64,000 nucleotides of DNA from positions 32,375 through 96,374 of the forward strand of contig CAZPOV010000014.1 in the NCBI GenBank assembly GCA_964588335.1, given 5' to 3'. Below the pieces are notes generated by a model that worked only from the letters and a program-made list of their open reading frames with translations, was not told where the DNA came from and did not search any database. The stretch is from JAGQZY01 sp964588335 (GTDB lineage Bacteria; Bdellovibrionota; Bdellovibrionia; Bdellovibrionales; JAGQZY01). Positions within the stretch are counted from its first letter, which is position 1; every line of letters begins with the position of its first letter. This document shows, piece by piece, positions 8,833 to 16,517 of the stretch. The translations under genes and the position numbers were made by a program.

Positions 8833-9586
8833 GTTTGGTGTCAGAATCAAGAAAAGTCGATCAATGATGCTAAGTCTTTACTCTCTATCCGGCTTCGCCA
8901 GTGTTTTGGTGTTCGCGTTTATCGCCACGCTGTGGGGTCGGAGTTTGGGATCCTTGTTCGACTTTCGCTGGCACATGATCAATGAGGTGTTGCAGCGCAG
9001 TTTATTGGTGCAATCGGTTGCCCTTTGTTTAGCGATTCCACTGGCAGCCAGTTTGACCTATTTTTCGGTGTTTTTAAGAAACACTCGTAAGGCCCCGGTC
9101 TATGAAAGTTGTTTGCGTTTCGTCGAAAATCTTCCGGTTTTAATTCTAGGAGTGATTTTTCTGGTTTTATTAGGTGGCGAGTATTGGAGTTTTGTGCTGA
9201 CCTTTATCCTTATGGCCGCCGCTGAATTGAATCGGCGTTGGAAGCAAGTGGCCTTCAAGGTCAAGGTGATTGAAATTGAGAGTCTGCAATCGATGGGTGC
9301 CGGTGTTTTACAGATTGTTCAAGTGTTGTATTTAAAAAGATATTTGAAATTGTTTTTGGCCCACCTGTTGGCCGTTTTCTGCAAGATATTTGTGGTCGTC
9401 ACCCCGGTTCTTTGTTTTGTCGGGTTTTCCAGCGAGCAAAATCATCTGTTGCCGACTTACCTTTTTGTTTCAGTTTTAGCTGAAGCTCCGTACCTCTCAG
9501 GTCTTGCTTTGATTATTCTGTTGGTGCACGGACTTCGAGTTTACATCGATCAAAAAACCTCTTTCTGGGAGGTTGATTTTGGCTAA
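8825..9586 (+). CDS. PstA-like phosphate ABC transporter permease (divergent)
   Basis: Second permease subunit of the Pst-like complex, 253 residues with about six hydrophobic segments. An EAA-like loop is seen around EIESLQSMGAGVLQIVQVLY. It begins at the ATG 8825 inside the last codons of pstC and ends eight bases into pstB. A longer open frame from 8729 lies within pstC and is not used. The sequence is short and divergent for PstA (E. coli PstA is near 296 residues); assignment rests largely on gene order. Confidence 0.62.
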   Translation: MSKFGVRIKKSRSMMLSLYSLSGFASVLVFAFIATLWGRSLGSLFDFRWHMINEVLQRSLLVQSVALCLAIPLAASLTYFSVFLRNTRKAPVYESCLRFVENLPVLILGVIFLVLLGGEYWSFVLTFILMAAAELNRRWKQVAFKVKVIEIESLQSMGAGVLQIVQVLYLKRYLKLFLAHLLAVFCKIFVVVTPVLCFVGFSSEQNHLLPTYLFVSVLAEAPYLSGLALIILLVHGLRVYIDQKTSFWEVDFG

Positions 9587-10340
9587 AACAATCCTAGAAG
9601 TCTGTAGCCTTGAGGCGTGGTCCGATGAGCGAAAAGTCTTGGATAAAATCAATTTAAAGGTGGAGAACAAGAAAGTCCTATCGATCATTGGTCCACGCGG
9701 CAGTGGAAAGTCCAGCCTCCTCCGCTGTATCAATCGTCTTTTTGAAGAGAGACTTGGCAATCGCATTAAAGGGGATGTTCTTTATAACGGCAAAAGTATT
9801 TATGCTGCCGATTACAATATTTTAAAACTTCGAAGGCAATTCTCGATGCTTTTTTCAGAACCAACCACGTTTCCCCATCTGACGATTTTTGAAAACATCG
9901 CTCTGGGTTTGCGCTTAAATCAGATCGAGTCAGGAGCCCATATCGGAGAAGTTGTTGAGGAAGCCTTGCATGCCGTTGGGCTTTGGGATGAACTCAAAGA
10001 TCAGTTGCATCAGTCGCCTCAGTCGCAAAAGTTTGGGGTCAAGCAGTTGATTTGCTTGGCTCGAAGCTTGGTTTTAAAACCTAAAATTATTTTAATGGAT
10101 GAAGCGACATCCACCGTGGGTCTACAGAAAACTATGGTGTTCGAACAACTGATCCGCGAGATATCTAATAAAACACCAATTATTTTTACAACCAGTAGCC
10201 GCAAACAGGCGGCACGCATTTCCGACCGTACCGCCTTCATGCTCAATGGCGAGTTGATAGAGGTCGGAAAGACATCAGAACTCTTCATGAATCCGAAGGA
10301 TACTCGGACCGAAGATTATATTACAGGAAGGTTTGGGTAA
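9579..10340 (+). CDS. PstB-like ATP-binding protein with degenerate ABC motifs
   Basis: ATPase-like subunit of the Pst complex, 253 residues from the TTG at 9579, which sits six bases after GGGAGG; another TTG at 9573 abuts that site. Walker A (GPRGSGKSS, 38-46) and Walker B (ILMDEA, 171-176) are intact. However the Q-loop Gln is Ser (LFSEP, S93), the LSGGQ signature has become KFGVKQ (151-156), the D-loop reads TSTVG in place of TSALD, and the H-loop His is Ser (TTSSR, S206). Canonical PstB keeps all of these. The protein can probably bind ATP but may hydrolyse it poorly, which suggests a sensory or regulatory role beside PhoU and PhoR. Confidence 0.75.
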   Translation: MAKTILEVCSLEAWSDERKVLDKINLKVENKKVLSIIGPRGSGKSSLLRCINRLFEERLGNRIKGDVLYNGKSIYAADYNILKLRRQFSMLFSEPTTFPHLTIFENIALGLRLNQIESGAHIGEVVEEALHAVGLWDELKDQLHQSPQSQKFGVKQLICLARSLVLKPKIILMDEATSTVGLQKTMVFEQLIREISNKTPIIFTTSSRKQAARISDRTAFMLNGELIEVGKTSELFMNPKDTRTEDYITGRFG

Positions 10341-10341
10341 T

Positions 10342-11028
10342 ATGGATACATTACTGCAACAATATTTAAATCAGGTGAAATCGTCAGTCAATGAAATGGC
10401 GGGTTTGGTCGAAGAGACAATTGTGATTTCAACGAAGGCCTTGGCGCGAAAAGATGGCGGTGAAATCAAACGCGTCTTTGAGTTGGAAGAGCAAATTAAC
10501 AGTTTCCATAAAAAAATTGATCGTGATTGTTTCAAGTTGTTAGCGCGTCAGTCTCCGGTGGCATCCGATCTAAGGCTGCTAATTGTCTGCACTAAGATGA
10601 GTGTGGATTTAGAGCGCATGGGAGATCTGGCATGTTCGATCTCTCATTGTATTACCGACTATTTGAAAGAACAGCCGGTGCCTTTAGCCAATGAAATTCC
10701 AAAGATGGCTGATTTGGTACGCTTGATGGTGCGCAAAGGTTTGGATTCGTTTTTACAAAATGATGAAGCCGGTGCGTTTGAGGTCCTAAAGATGGATGAT
10801 ACGGTCGATGAGTACCGTGATGATTTATCGAAAAAAATTCGTGAAAGCCTGAAGCAAAGCAATCACAATTTGGACGCTCAGCTGGAGCTGTATACAATTG
10901 TCAGAAATCTTGAGCGGATCGGCGATCATGCCACCAATATCGCAGAAGAAGCTATTTTTCTGATATCTGGAGAAGACGTAAGACATCAAAAATTTGACGT
11001 GAACGAATCTATCTTGGGGAGGTCCTAG
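10342..11028 (+). CDS. phoU: Phosphate signalling protein PhoU
   Basis: PhoU links the Pst transporter to the PhoR kinase and represses the Pho response when phosphate is plentiful. The 228-residue product shows two similar three-helix repeats; each carries the metal-site-like motif, ERMGDLACSI in the first half and ERIGDHATNIAEE in the second. The ATG at 10342 lies one base after the pstB stop. The stop overlaps the GTG start of phoB by one base, so translation is probably coupled. Confidence 0.92.
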   Translation: MDTLLQQYLNQVKSSVNEMAGLVEETIVISTKALARKDGGEIKRVFELEEQINSFHKKIDRDCFKLLARQSPVASDLRLLIVCTKMSVDLERMGDLACSISHCITDYLKEQPVPLANEIPKMADLVRLMVRKGLDSFLQNDEAGAFEVLKMDDTVDEYRDDLSKKIRESLKQSNHNLDAQLELYTIVRNLERIGDHATNIAEEAIFLISGEDVRHQKFDVNESILGRS

Positions 11029-11747
11029 TGAGTTCAAAAGTATTAATAGTCGAGGATGAGTTGGATATTGGCAGACTGCTTTACATGCAAGTGGAGAACA
11101 TGGGGTATCAAGCCGAACATGTCTCCTCTGGCGAAGAGGCCTTGGCCCTTCTCAATCGCAATCATTACGATTTGATGCTGTTGGATTGGATGCTGCCTGG
11201 CCTCAGTGGGATTGAAATTGCTCAGTTGGTCCGCAAGATGGACTCTATGAAAGATTTAGCCATTCTCATGCTGACAGCGAAATCGGATCCCGAAAATATC
11301 GTTGAAGGTCTCGAGGCGGGAGCCGATGACTATATCTCGAAACCCTTCAGCACTGATATTTTAAAAGCCCGCATGAGCTCTCTGTTACGCCGAGTAAAAA
11401 GAGGAGATGTTGTTGAGACCAAGAACACTTCGACCGAGGAGAATGACGAGATCGAAATTGGACCCCTTAAGGTTTCGCTAAAAACCTATAAAGCGTCGAT
11501 TCAAGGAGAGGCCTTAAGTTTGACGCCGTCTGAGTTCAAACTTTTATCGACGATGCTGCAGTACCGAGGCCGGGTTCTAACTCGACAAAAGCTGATTGAA
11601 GAAGTGCAGGGCGAGGGGATTTCTGTTATTGGACGAACCATTGACACTCATGTTTTTGGCCTCCGTAAGAAATTAGGGGATCATGCCGAATTGATTGAAA
11701 CCGTTCGAGGCATAGGGTACCGAGTGCGGGATGATCTTTTTCAATAA
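11028..11747 (+). CDS. phoB: PhoB-type response regulator, OmpR family
   Basis: A 239-residue two-domain regulator. The receiver has the acidic pair (VEDE), the phosphoacceptor Asp in LLDWMLPG, the Thr in LMLTAKS and the Lys in YISKPF. The C-terminal winged helix (about 140-235) has LTPSEFKLLSTM and the recognition region TIDTHVFGLRKKLG. Starts at GTG 11028 five bases after GGGGAGG. It overlaps phoR by 17 bases. Position after pst-phoU identifies it as the phosphate-response activator. Confidence 0.9.
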   Translation: MSSKVLIVEDELDIGRLLYMQVENMGYQAEHVSSGEEALALLNRNHYDLMLLDWMLPGLSGIEIAQLVRKMDSMKDLAILMLTAKSDPENIVEGLEAGADDYISKPFSTDILKARMSSLLRRVKRGDVVETKNTSTEENDEIEIGPLKVSLKTYKASIQGEALSLTPSEFKLLSTMLQYRGRVLTRQKLIEEVQGEGISVIGRTIDTHVFGLRKKLGDHAELIETVRGIGYRVRDDLFQ

Positions 11748-13179
11748 GGCTGAAAAAGTCAGCCGTGGTGCGATCAAGTGGCTGATAACCTATTTTGCAG
11801 TGAATCTGCTTGTGCTAGGCACAGGGTTGCGAATCTATATTAACAAAAAACTGATGGACCAGGGTCCATGGAAGCAAGAATTCCTGTCCGAACTCGACAA
11901 AGTCTTGGTGTTTTCTTTTTGGGCTCTTATTTTTATCGCTGTGTTTTTTGCCATTTTTTTTGCACGGGTTTATTTTGCCCCGTTGGGCGCTCTTATTGGC
12001 AAAGCCAAGTCCATTCTCAAAGGTGATTTAAGTATCAAAAAAAGTGAACTGATTGAGGAAAGCCGGGGCGAGTGGTACCAGCTGGATCTTTCTCTCAATA
12101 AAATATGGCGTGAACTAAAGAAAAAGAAGGCCGACGTCGCTCGCGAGAGGGGCGAGCTAGAGGCCGTCATCACCGCCGCCAGTGACGCCATCCTGGCCGT
12201 CGACAATGAAATGAATATCCGCTACTACAATGCGCCAATGGCTCTTCTTTTTGATCAAAGAGAGGAGGGGAATTGGGGTAAAAAACTCACTGAAGTTATC
12301 CGTAACCAAAAAATTGTGGAAGGATTTCAGAGGGCCATCAAGGACCACAAATCGCAATGGGTTGAAGCTCAGCAAGAGATGTCTGTCGACTCGACAATCC
12401 ATCATTTTAAAGTTTCCATCTCTCCGTTTTTTGACGAAAAAAAATCAAAACCCCGAGGAGCCGTTGCCATCTTTCACGATATTACAGATCACAAACGTGT
12501 TGAGAAAGTTCGCATGGACTTCGTGGCCAATGCCTCTCATGAGCTCAAAACTCCTTTAACCTCGATCCAGGGCTATCTCGATTACATTCGTGGTCAGCTC
12601 AAAGGCAATTCGCAACTTGATCAGTCTTTTGCTATCGTCGAGACCAACATGGAGAGATTGAATTCCATTATTCAAGATCTGTTACAGTTATCAAAAATAG
12701 AATCAGCGGAAGCGATGACCTTTGAATCGATTGATACTCTTGAGGTTACCGAGTCTGTGATTCACGATCTGCAAGTGCAAATAAAAAATAAAAGCCAAGA
12801 CCTCATTTTAAACTTTGATGTCAAAACTGTTTTTGCAAACCGCGATTTGCTTGAACATGTATTGATGAACTTGGTAGAGAACGCTGTGAAGTACTCGCCA
12901 AATAACACGCGAGTGAAAATTTCCTGGGGTGAAAAAGGGAAGTTCATCTATCTCAGTGTAAAAGATAATGGACCCGGGATTGAAAGTTATCACCAAGGTC
13001 GAATTTTTGAGCGCTTTTATCGGGTGAGGGACGAAGCCAATAAGAATCAGAAAGGCACGGGGCTCGGCCTATCGATAGTTCGCAATTGTATGCAAAAACT
13101 CAACGGTTCGGTTGATCTAAAAAGTGCTCCTGGACTTGGTAGTGAGTTTATTTGTTATTTCCCGAAAAAAGATCACTAA
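11731..13179 (+). CDS. phoR: PhoR-type sensor histidine kinase
   Basis: Membrane histidine kinase of 482 residues: two membrane segments within the first 85 residues with only a short loop between them, a PAS domain (about 145-240), the HisKA box NASHELKTPLTSIQGY around 270-285, and an HATPase domain with N-box NLVENAVKYSP, G1 DNGPGI and G2 GTGLGLSIV. The lack of a large periplasmic sensor is typical for PhoR, which is thought to receive its signal through Pst and PhoU. Last gene of the operon; its stop shares CTAA with the stop of the convergent FliG-like gene. Confidence 0.9.
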   Translation: MIFFNKAEKVSRGAIKWLITYFAVNLLVLGTGLRIYINKKLMDQGPWKQEFLSELDKVLVFSFWALIFIAVFFAIFFARVYFAPLGALIGKAKSILKGDLSIKKSELIEESRGEWYQLDLSLNKIWRELKKKKADVARERGELEAVITAASDAILAVDNEMNIRYYNAPMALLFDQREEGNWGKKLTEVIRNQKIVEGFQRAIKDHKSQWVEAQQEMSVDSTIHHFKVSISPFFDEKKSKPRGAVAIFHDITDHKRVEKVRMDFVANASHELKTPLTSIQGYLDYIRGQLKGNSQLDQSFAIVETNMERLNSIIQDLLQLSKIESAEAMTFESIDTLEVTESVIHDLQVQIKNKSQDLILNFDVKTVFANRDLLEHVLMNLVENAVKYSPNNTRVKISWGEKGKFIYLSVKDNGPGIESYHQGRIFERFYRVRDEANKNQKGTGLGLSIVRNCMQKLNGSVDLKSAPGLGSEFICYFPKKDH

Positions 13180-13637
13180 GCGGCTTCGCTGAGATCCAGC
13201 ATTGGATTGATATAACGAAGATTGATTTTCTTTTCCTCATCAAGAAAGCGAACCGTCTCTAATAAATGATTGTGAGCTGCGACCAGTTCGCCCTCTGTAG
13301 GGTGACTGGAATCGCCAACGATAGTTTTAACGTCTCTATATTTTTCTGGTGAAAACAAGGCTGCGATCTCTTTGAAGCGGTCTTCGTCTAAACTTTTGCA
13401 TAAGCAAGCGCAATGCCGAGGCATCATATTTTCGAAAATAACCACCAAGTCGTCGGCCTTCCAGGATAAAACCATATCAGGAGTGATCTTTTTTTGTCGA
13501 ATAAGGTCTGCCCAGGCTGGGTCCTCTTTTTCAACAACTTCTAAGAGCTTTTCCTGCTTAAGAGGCTGGCTTGTCTCAATCAACTGTAAAAGTTGCTTGA
13601 AGCCACCGGGTTTACGATATCGAGCTAAAACAGACAT
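13176..13637 (-). CDS. FliG-like domain protein, function unknown
   Basis: A 153-residue soluble protein. The pattern KLLEVVEKEDPAWADLIR followed by WKADDLVVIFENM resembles the FliG middle domain consensus (short helix ending in EeqdPelAeeIr, then FedLv), and the remainder resembles an armadillo-like helical repeat of FliG. It is far shorter than FliG (about 330 residues) and has no obvious torque helix, so it is unlikely to be the main motor switch protein. GGAGGGG precedes the ATG at 13637. It lies 132 bases downstream of the STAS gene on the same strand and may have its own promoter. The FliG link is a by-eye inference. Confidence 0.5.
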   Translation of the reverse strand: MSVLARYRKPGGFKQLLQLIETSQPLKQEKLLEVVEKEDPAWADLIRQKKITPDMVLSWKADDLVVIFENMMPRHCACLCKSLDEDRFKEIAALFSPEKYRDVKTIVGDSSHPTEGELVAAHNHLLETVRFLDEEKKINLRYINPMLDLSEAA

Positions 13638-13769
13638 AGATGTCCCCTCCTAAATTCCTCAAATAGTTATCGGACAATTGTTTTTAATGGTTTAGGGGAG
13701 GTCTCAATTTGACACAATAAAACCGCAAGATCGAGAAGAAATCACTGATATTTTGGGTTTTGGGGTCTA

Positions 13770-14273
13770 CTATTTGTTGGATCCTAGGAATCGAAAGTAC
13801 TTTTGCTCGACTACATCGGGCTCCATCTCGCAATCGCTGCGGTCGCAAGTGTTATCGGGGATGTTCAGAGTGAGTTTACCGTCTTCGTAGTTATACTCAC
13901 GTCCGAGGACAAAGGTGTTGGTTAGGTCTTTGTCGCAGACTTCGCAGAAATAAGGCACTTTGAAAGATTTAACCACTGACCCTGAGGGTAAAAAGCCATC
14001 CACCATATTGATCTGATCAACAATCGGTTTGGGGCAGTTGACAAAGAAAAACTTCAAATTGGGATTGGCGTCGCGGACACTGGCCACCCATTGCACCCAA
14101 TGTTTGATTCCGGTTGAATTGATGTGTTCAACGTTATTAAAGTCAAAAACAACTTCGTCAGTGAATTGAGCCTCTATGCTTGAATAGTCAGAGTGCTCAT
14201 CCATTGCGCCATCGATCTGAAGGCGTGTTTTCATATTTTCATCAATTTTACTGGTAACTTTAAAACCGCTCAT
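13770..14273 (-). CDS. STAS-domain protein with C-terminal cysteine cluster
   Basis: A 167-residue protein. Residues about 5-105 fit the STAS fold of anti-sigma-factor antagonists: VVFDFNNVEHINSTGIKHWVQWV matches the strand-turn-helix carrying the regulatory Ser/Thr (here ST). A tail follows with CEVC and a later pair of Cys (NTCDRSDC), a probable zinc site, which is not part of normal SpoIIAA-type proteins. It starts 12 bases after the HATPase gene, the usual pairing in partner-switching systems. Its target is unknown; no sigma factor is nearby. Confidence 0.68.
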   Translation of the reverse strand: MSGFKVTSKIDENMKTRLQIDGAMDEHSDYSSIEAQFTDEVVFDFNNVEHINSTGIKHWVQWVASVRDANPNLKFFFVNCPKPIVDQINMVDGFLPSGSVVKSFKVPYFCEVCDKDLTNTFVLGREYNYEDGKLTLNIPDNTCDRSDCEMEPDVVEQKYFRFLGSNK

Positions 14274-14285
14274 AAATTAGCCCAC

Positions 14286-15155
14286 TTAGAATACGTTGAT
14301 ATGAAACTGTTTCGGAACATGTTCCACTTTCTTTAAGCTAATATTAAGCCGCATATGGCAACATATTAAGCTTCTTTTTCCTTTCTCGGATAAAAAGTAG
14401 AGTGAACGCGCTCGATCCATCATCATCCTTAAGCCAAAACCCGCGCCCTTGGACTCTTCCGAGACTTTTCGGTCGTTGTAGGCGTTGTAGAGAGATTGAC
14501 AGATGTTGTCACGTTCGACAGAGCCCCAGGGGTCGACAGCGCCTATAAATAAGTCATTTGAGGTGTGGACGGCGAAAATTTTCGCATTTTTATTTCCCGG
14601 GTATTTCACATTCTCATTTCGGTTCATATTTTTAAATATACGGTAGCCATTCTCATCGACAGGGGCGTTGAAAAGGGCATTTGAGAAAAGCTCATCGATA
14701 ACAATAAGAATATTATCAGCCAACCGGTTCATGGATTTGTTGCGACCGATGAATTTATGGATACTCTCAAGAATGCGCTCTTTATGTTCAGTGCAATTGA
14801 AGTTTTCTTGCCAGACCCGCATGGCGGTGGCGGCGGTGTCCTGGGAATTGAGAATGGTCAATGGGTTGTTAAGGAAGAGCCTTGGTTTTTTTAAAATGAT
14901 CGAGGCAATGAAAAGTTCGTAGGGAAGATCATCATTGCTGGTTTGAACCACATTCGAGAGTTTGTTCTCCACAAAAGCTTTTAAAAAACTGGTGGTTTGA
15001 ATGTCCTCTCCCACGGCGACGCGACCCGAGAGGTCTAATCCCTGATCAAGGTTCTCTTTATCGAAGGAGAACGCCTCGACATGGCCCATAAGGTCTTTAA
15101 GGGCGCTCTCGTCAAGTTGGGCAAATGTCTCTGGGAAGTAGTCTAAGAGTGTCAT
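14286..15155 (-). CDS. HATPase-domain protein, RsbW/SpoIIAB-like
   Basis: A 289-residue protein with a GHKL ATPase domain in its C-terminal half: N-box IDELFSNALFNAP, G1-like AVDPWGS and G2 GAGFGLRMM. There is no HisKA box or membrane segment, so it is more like the serine kinase/anti-sigma proteins of partner-switching systems than a sensor kinase. The N-terminal 130 residues are not recognised. First gene of a minus-strand set with the STAS protein and, further down, the FliG-like protein. It is divergent from the ribbon-helix-helix gene at 15233. Confidence 0.68.
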   Translation of the reverse strand: MTLLDYFPETFAQLDESALKDLMGHVEAFSFDKENLDQGLDLSGRVAVGEDIQTTSFLKAFVENKLSNVVQTSNDDLPYELFIASIILKKPRLFLNNPLTILNSQDTAATAMRVWQENFNCTEHKERILESIHKFIGRNKSMNRLADNILIVIDELFSNALFNAPVDENGYRIFKNMNRNENVKYPGNKNAKIFAVHTSNDLFIGAVDPWGSVERDNICQSLYNAYNDRKVSEESKGAGFGLRMMMDRARSLYFLSEKGKRSLICCHMRLNISLKKVEHVPKQFHINVF

Positions 15156-15232
15156 GACTGGTATTTTAATTGTCTTTTACCTTTTTGAGTATGAAATGTA
15201 TAAATTGACTGACGAAAGGACAGGGTGAAGCC

Positions 15233-15541
15233 ATGACCACAGGAAAGGCCAACAAAGATTTACGCCGAATCAGTCTCATGGTCCGTGAGGATCAACACCA
15301 GCAGCTTCTCGATTCGGGCCTTAACGTCAGCGGGCTGATCCGCGATCTTATTGATGATTATTTAAGCGATTTCAAGATCACTTTATCCGTCACCGAGGAG
15401 ACTCGAAAAATTTATGATCGCGTGGTTTCTAATACGGGTGCGACCGATGGAGACCTTGAAAAGTACATCGTTAAGGGTCTAAAAGAACTTCTAAAAGTCA
15501 GAATCCAAGAGATGCAGGATTTAGAGAAAAAATTAAAGTAA
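15233..15541 (+). CDS. Ribbon-helix-helix protein upstream of the heme operon
   Basis: A 102-residue protein whose first 50 residues fit a ribbon-helix-helix DNA-binding fold: a basic start, strand RRISLMVRE, then two helices with LNVSGLIRDLIDDYL, as in CcdA/MetJ-type regulators. The second half is a helical region of unknown function. It precedes hemA on the same strand, so it could be the first gene of the heme operon or a regulator of it. No toxin partner is visible. A 13-bp inverted repeat starts right after its stop. Confidence 0.6.
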   Translation: MTTGKANKDLRRISLMVREDQHQQLLDSGLNVSGLIRDLIDDYLSDFKITLSVTEETRKIYDRVVSNTGATDGDLEKYIVKGLKELLKVRIQEMQDLEKKLK

Positions 15542-15553
15542 CACTTGAAGTGT
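15541..15553. promoter_or_regulatory. Inverted repeat in the RHH-hemA gap
   Basis: ACACTT-G-AAGTGT lies directly after the RHH gene stop. TGTGACA occurs twice nearby (15559-15565 and 15599-15605). Either could be an operator for the heme operon; this is inference from position only. Confidence 0.25.
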
Positions 15554-15641
15554 TCCATTGTGACACGCGACATCAAAAACCACCCAGACTGACGTTTCTG
15601 TGACAAATCTCAGTTGGTTTTCAGCTATATTGAATCAAGAC

Positions 15642-16517
15642 ATGGCCGATCATTTAAAGGTTTTTCATTTGAAAACAGCGGGGGATACCAATCTTCCCAT
15701 TCCAAAGGGCTTTTGGCATATGGCCACCTGCCTGCGATCCATTGTTATTTCGGACCAAGCCAAACGACCAGCCGCCCTTAAAGAGCATGAGTTGATGGAA
15801 GGGGAAGAGGCTTACGAATTTCTTCTCAGAATCATCTGCGGCCTGGATTCACCCCTTCTGGGAGAAACCGAGGTTTTGGGTCAATTCAAAGATTTTTTCA
15901 AACGCCACGAGCAAGATTTCTCGGGGCCTCTGCGTGAGACTTTGAGTGGTCTCAATCGTGATGCGAAAAAGATTCGCGCCAAATACCTGCAGAATTTGGG
16001 CTGCACATCCTATGGAAGCCTGTTGCGAAAAAAAATGAAGGGTCAAAGAGTGCCGCTGACCCTAGTCGGCGCCGGATCTTTGGCACAAGACATTCTGCCT
16101 TGGTTTGCTAAGTCAGAAAATAGTGTGCACCTTTTTACCCGCACACCACAAAAATATCAAAACTTACAAGAACAGCACAATGTTGAGCTGTTTGGATACG
16201 ACAATCTTAAAAACATTCAAACGGGTGGGATCTTAGTTATTGCGGCTCCTGTGGAAGCTCTATGGGTCGAGAAAAACTTCGATCTCTCAGCTTTTGTCCA
16301 CATTTATGATCTTCGCGGCGAATCGAAAAAAGACAGTCTTTCAGGAACCCATGTGACCGGTTTGCATTGTCTTTTTGAAAGTATCGAAAAAAACCGTCGT
16401 CAGGCAGAGTCCATTAAAGAAAGAGCCATATCAGCGATCAAAGAGCAGGCCAATCATTTAAAGCTTGTGGAAAGACCCAGACCGTTTGGCTGGGATGATT
16501 TATGGACTTACTCATAG
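15642..16517 (+). CDS. hemA: Glutamyl-tRNA reductase, shortened form
   Basis: Makes glutamate-1-semialdehyde from glutamyl-tRNA, the first committed step of C5-route heme synthesis. The ATG at 15642 gives MADHLKVFHLKTA, lined up with the usual start; a GTG at 15600 would add 14 residues. The catalytic Cys is in ATCLRS (C30, normally near residue 50, and TCNR has become TCLR), followed by GLDSPLLGETEVLGQFK and the nucleotide-binding LVGAGSLAQDI. At 291 residues it is about 130 shorter than usual: the catalytic domain is trimmed and the C-terminal dimerisation domain is almost missing. It overlaps hemC-hemD by 16 bases. Confidence 0.85.
   Translation: MADHLKVFHLKTAGDTNLPIPKGFWHMATCLRSIVISDQAKRPAALKEHELMEGEEAYEFLLRIICGLDSPLLGETEVLGQFKDFFKRHEQDFSGPLRETLSGLNRDAKKIRAKYLQNLGCTSYGSLLRKKMKGQRVPLTLVGAGSLAQDILPWFAKSENSVHLFTRTPQKYQNLQEQHNVELFGYDNLKNIQTGGILVIAAPVEALWVEKNFDLSAFVHIYDLRGESKKDSLSGTHVTGLHCLFESIEKNRRQAESIKERAISAIKEQANHLKLVERPRPFGWDDLWTYS

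Noticed and set aside
13176..13637. Full flagellar motor protein FliG
   Set aside because: Only about 150 residues and lacking the torque-generating charged helix; only a FliG-like domain is supported.
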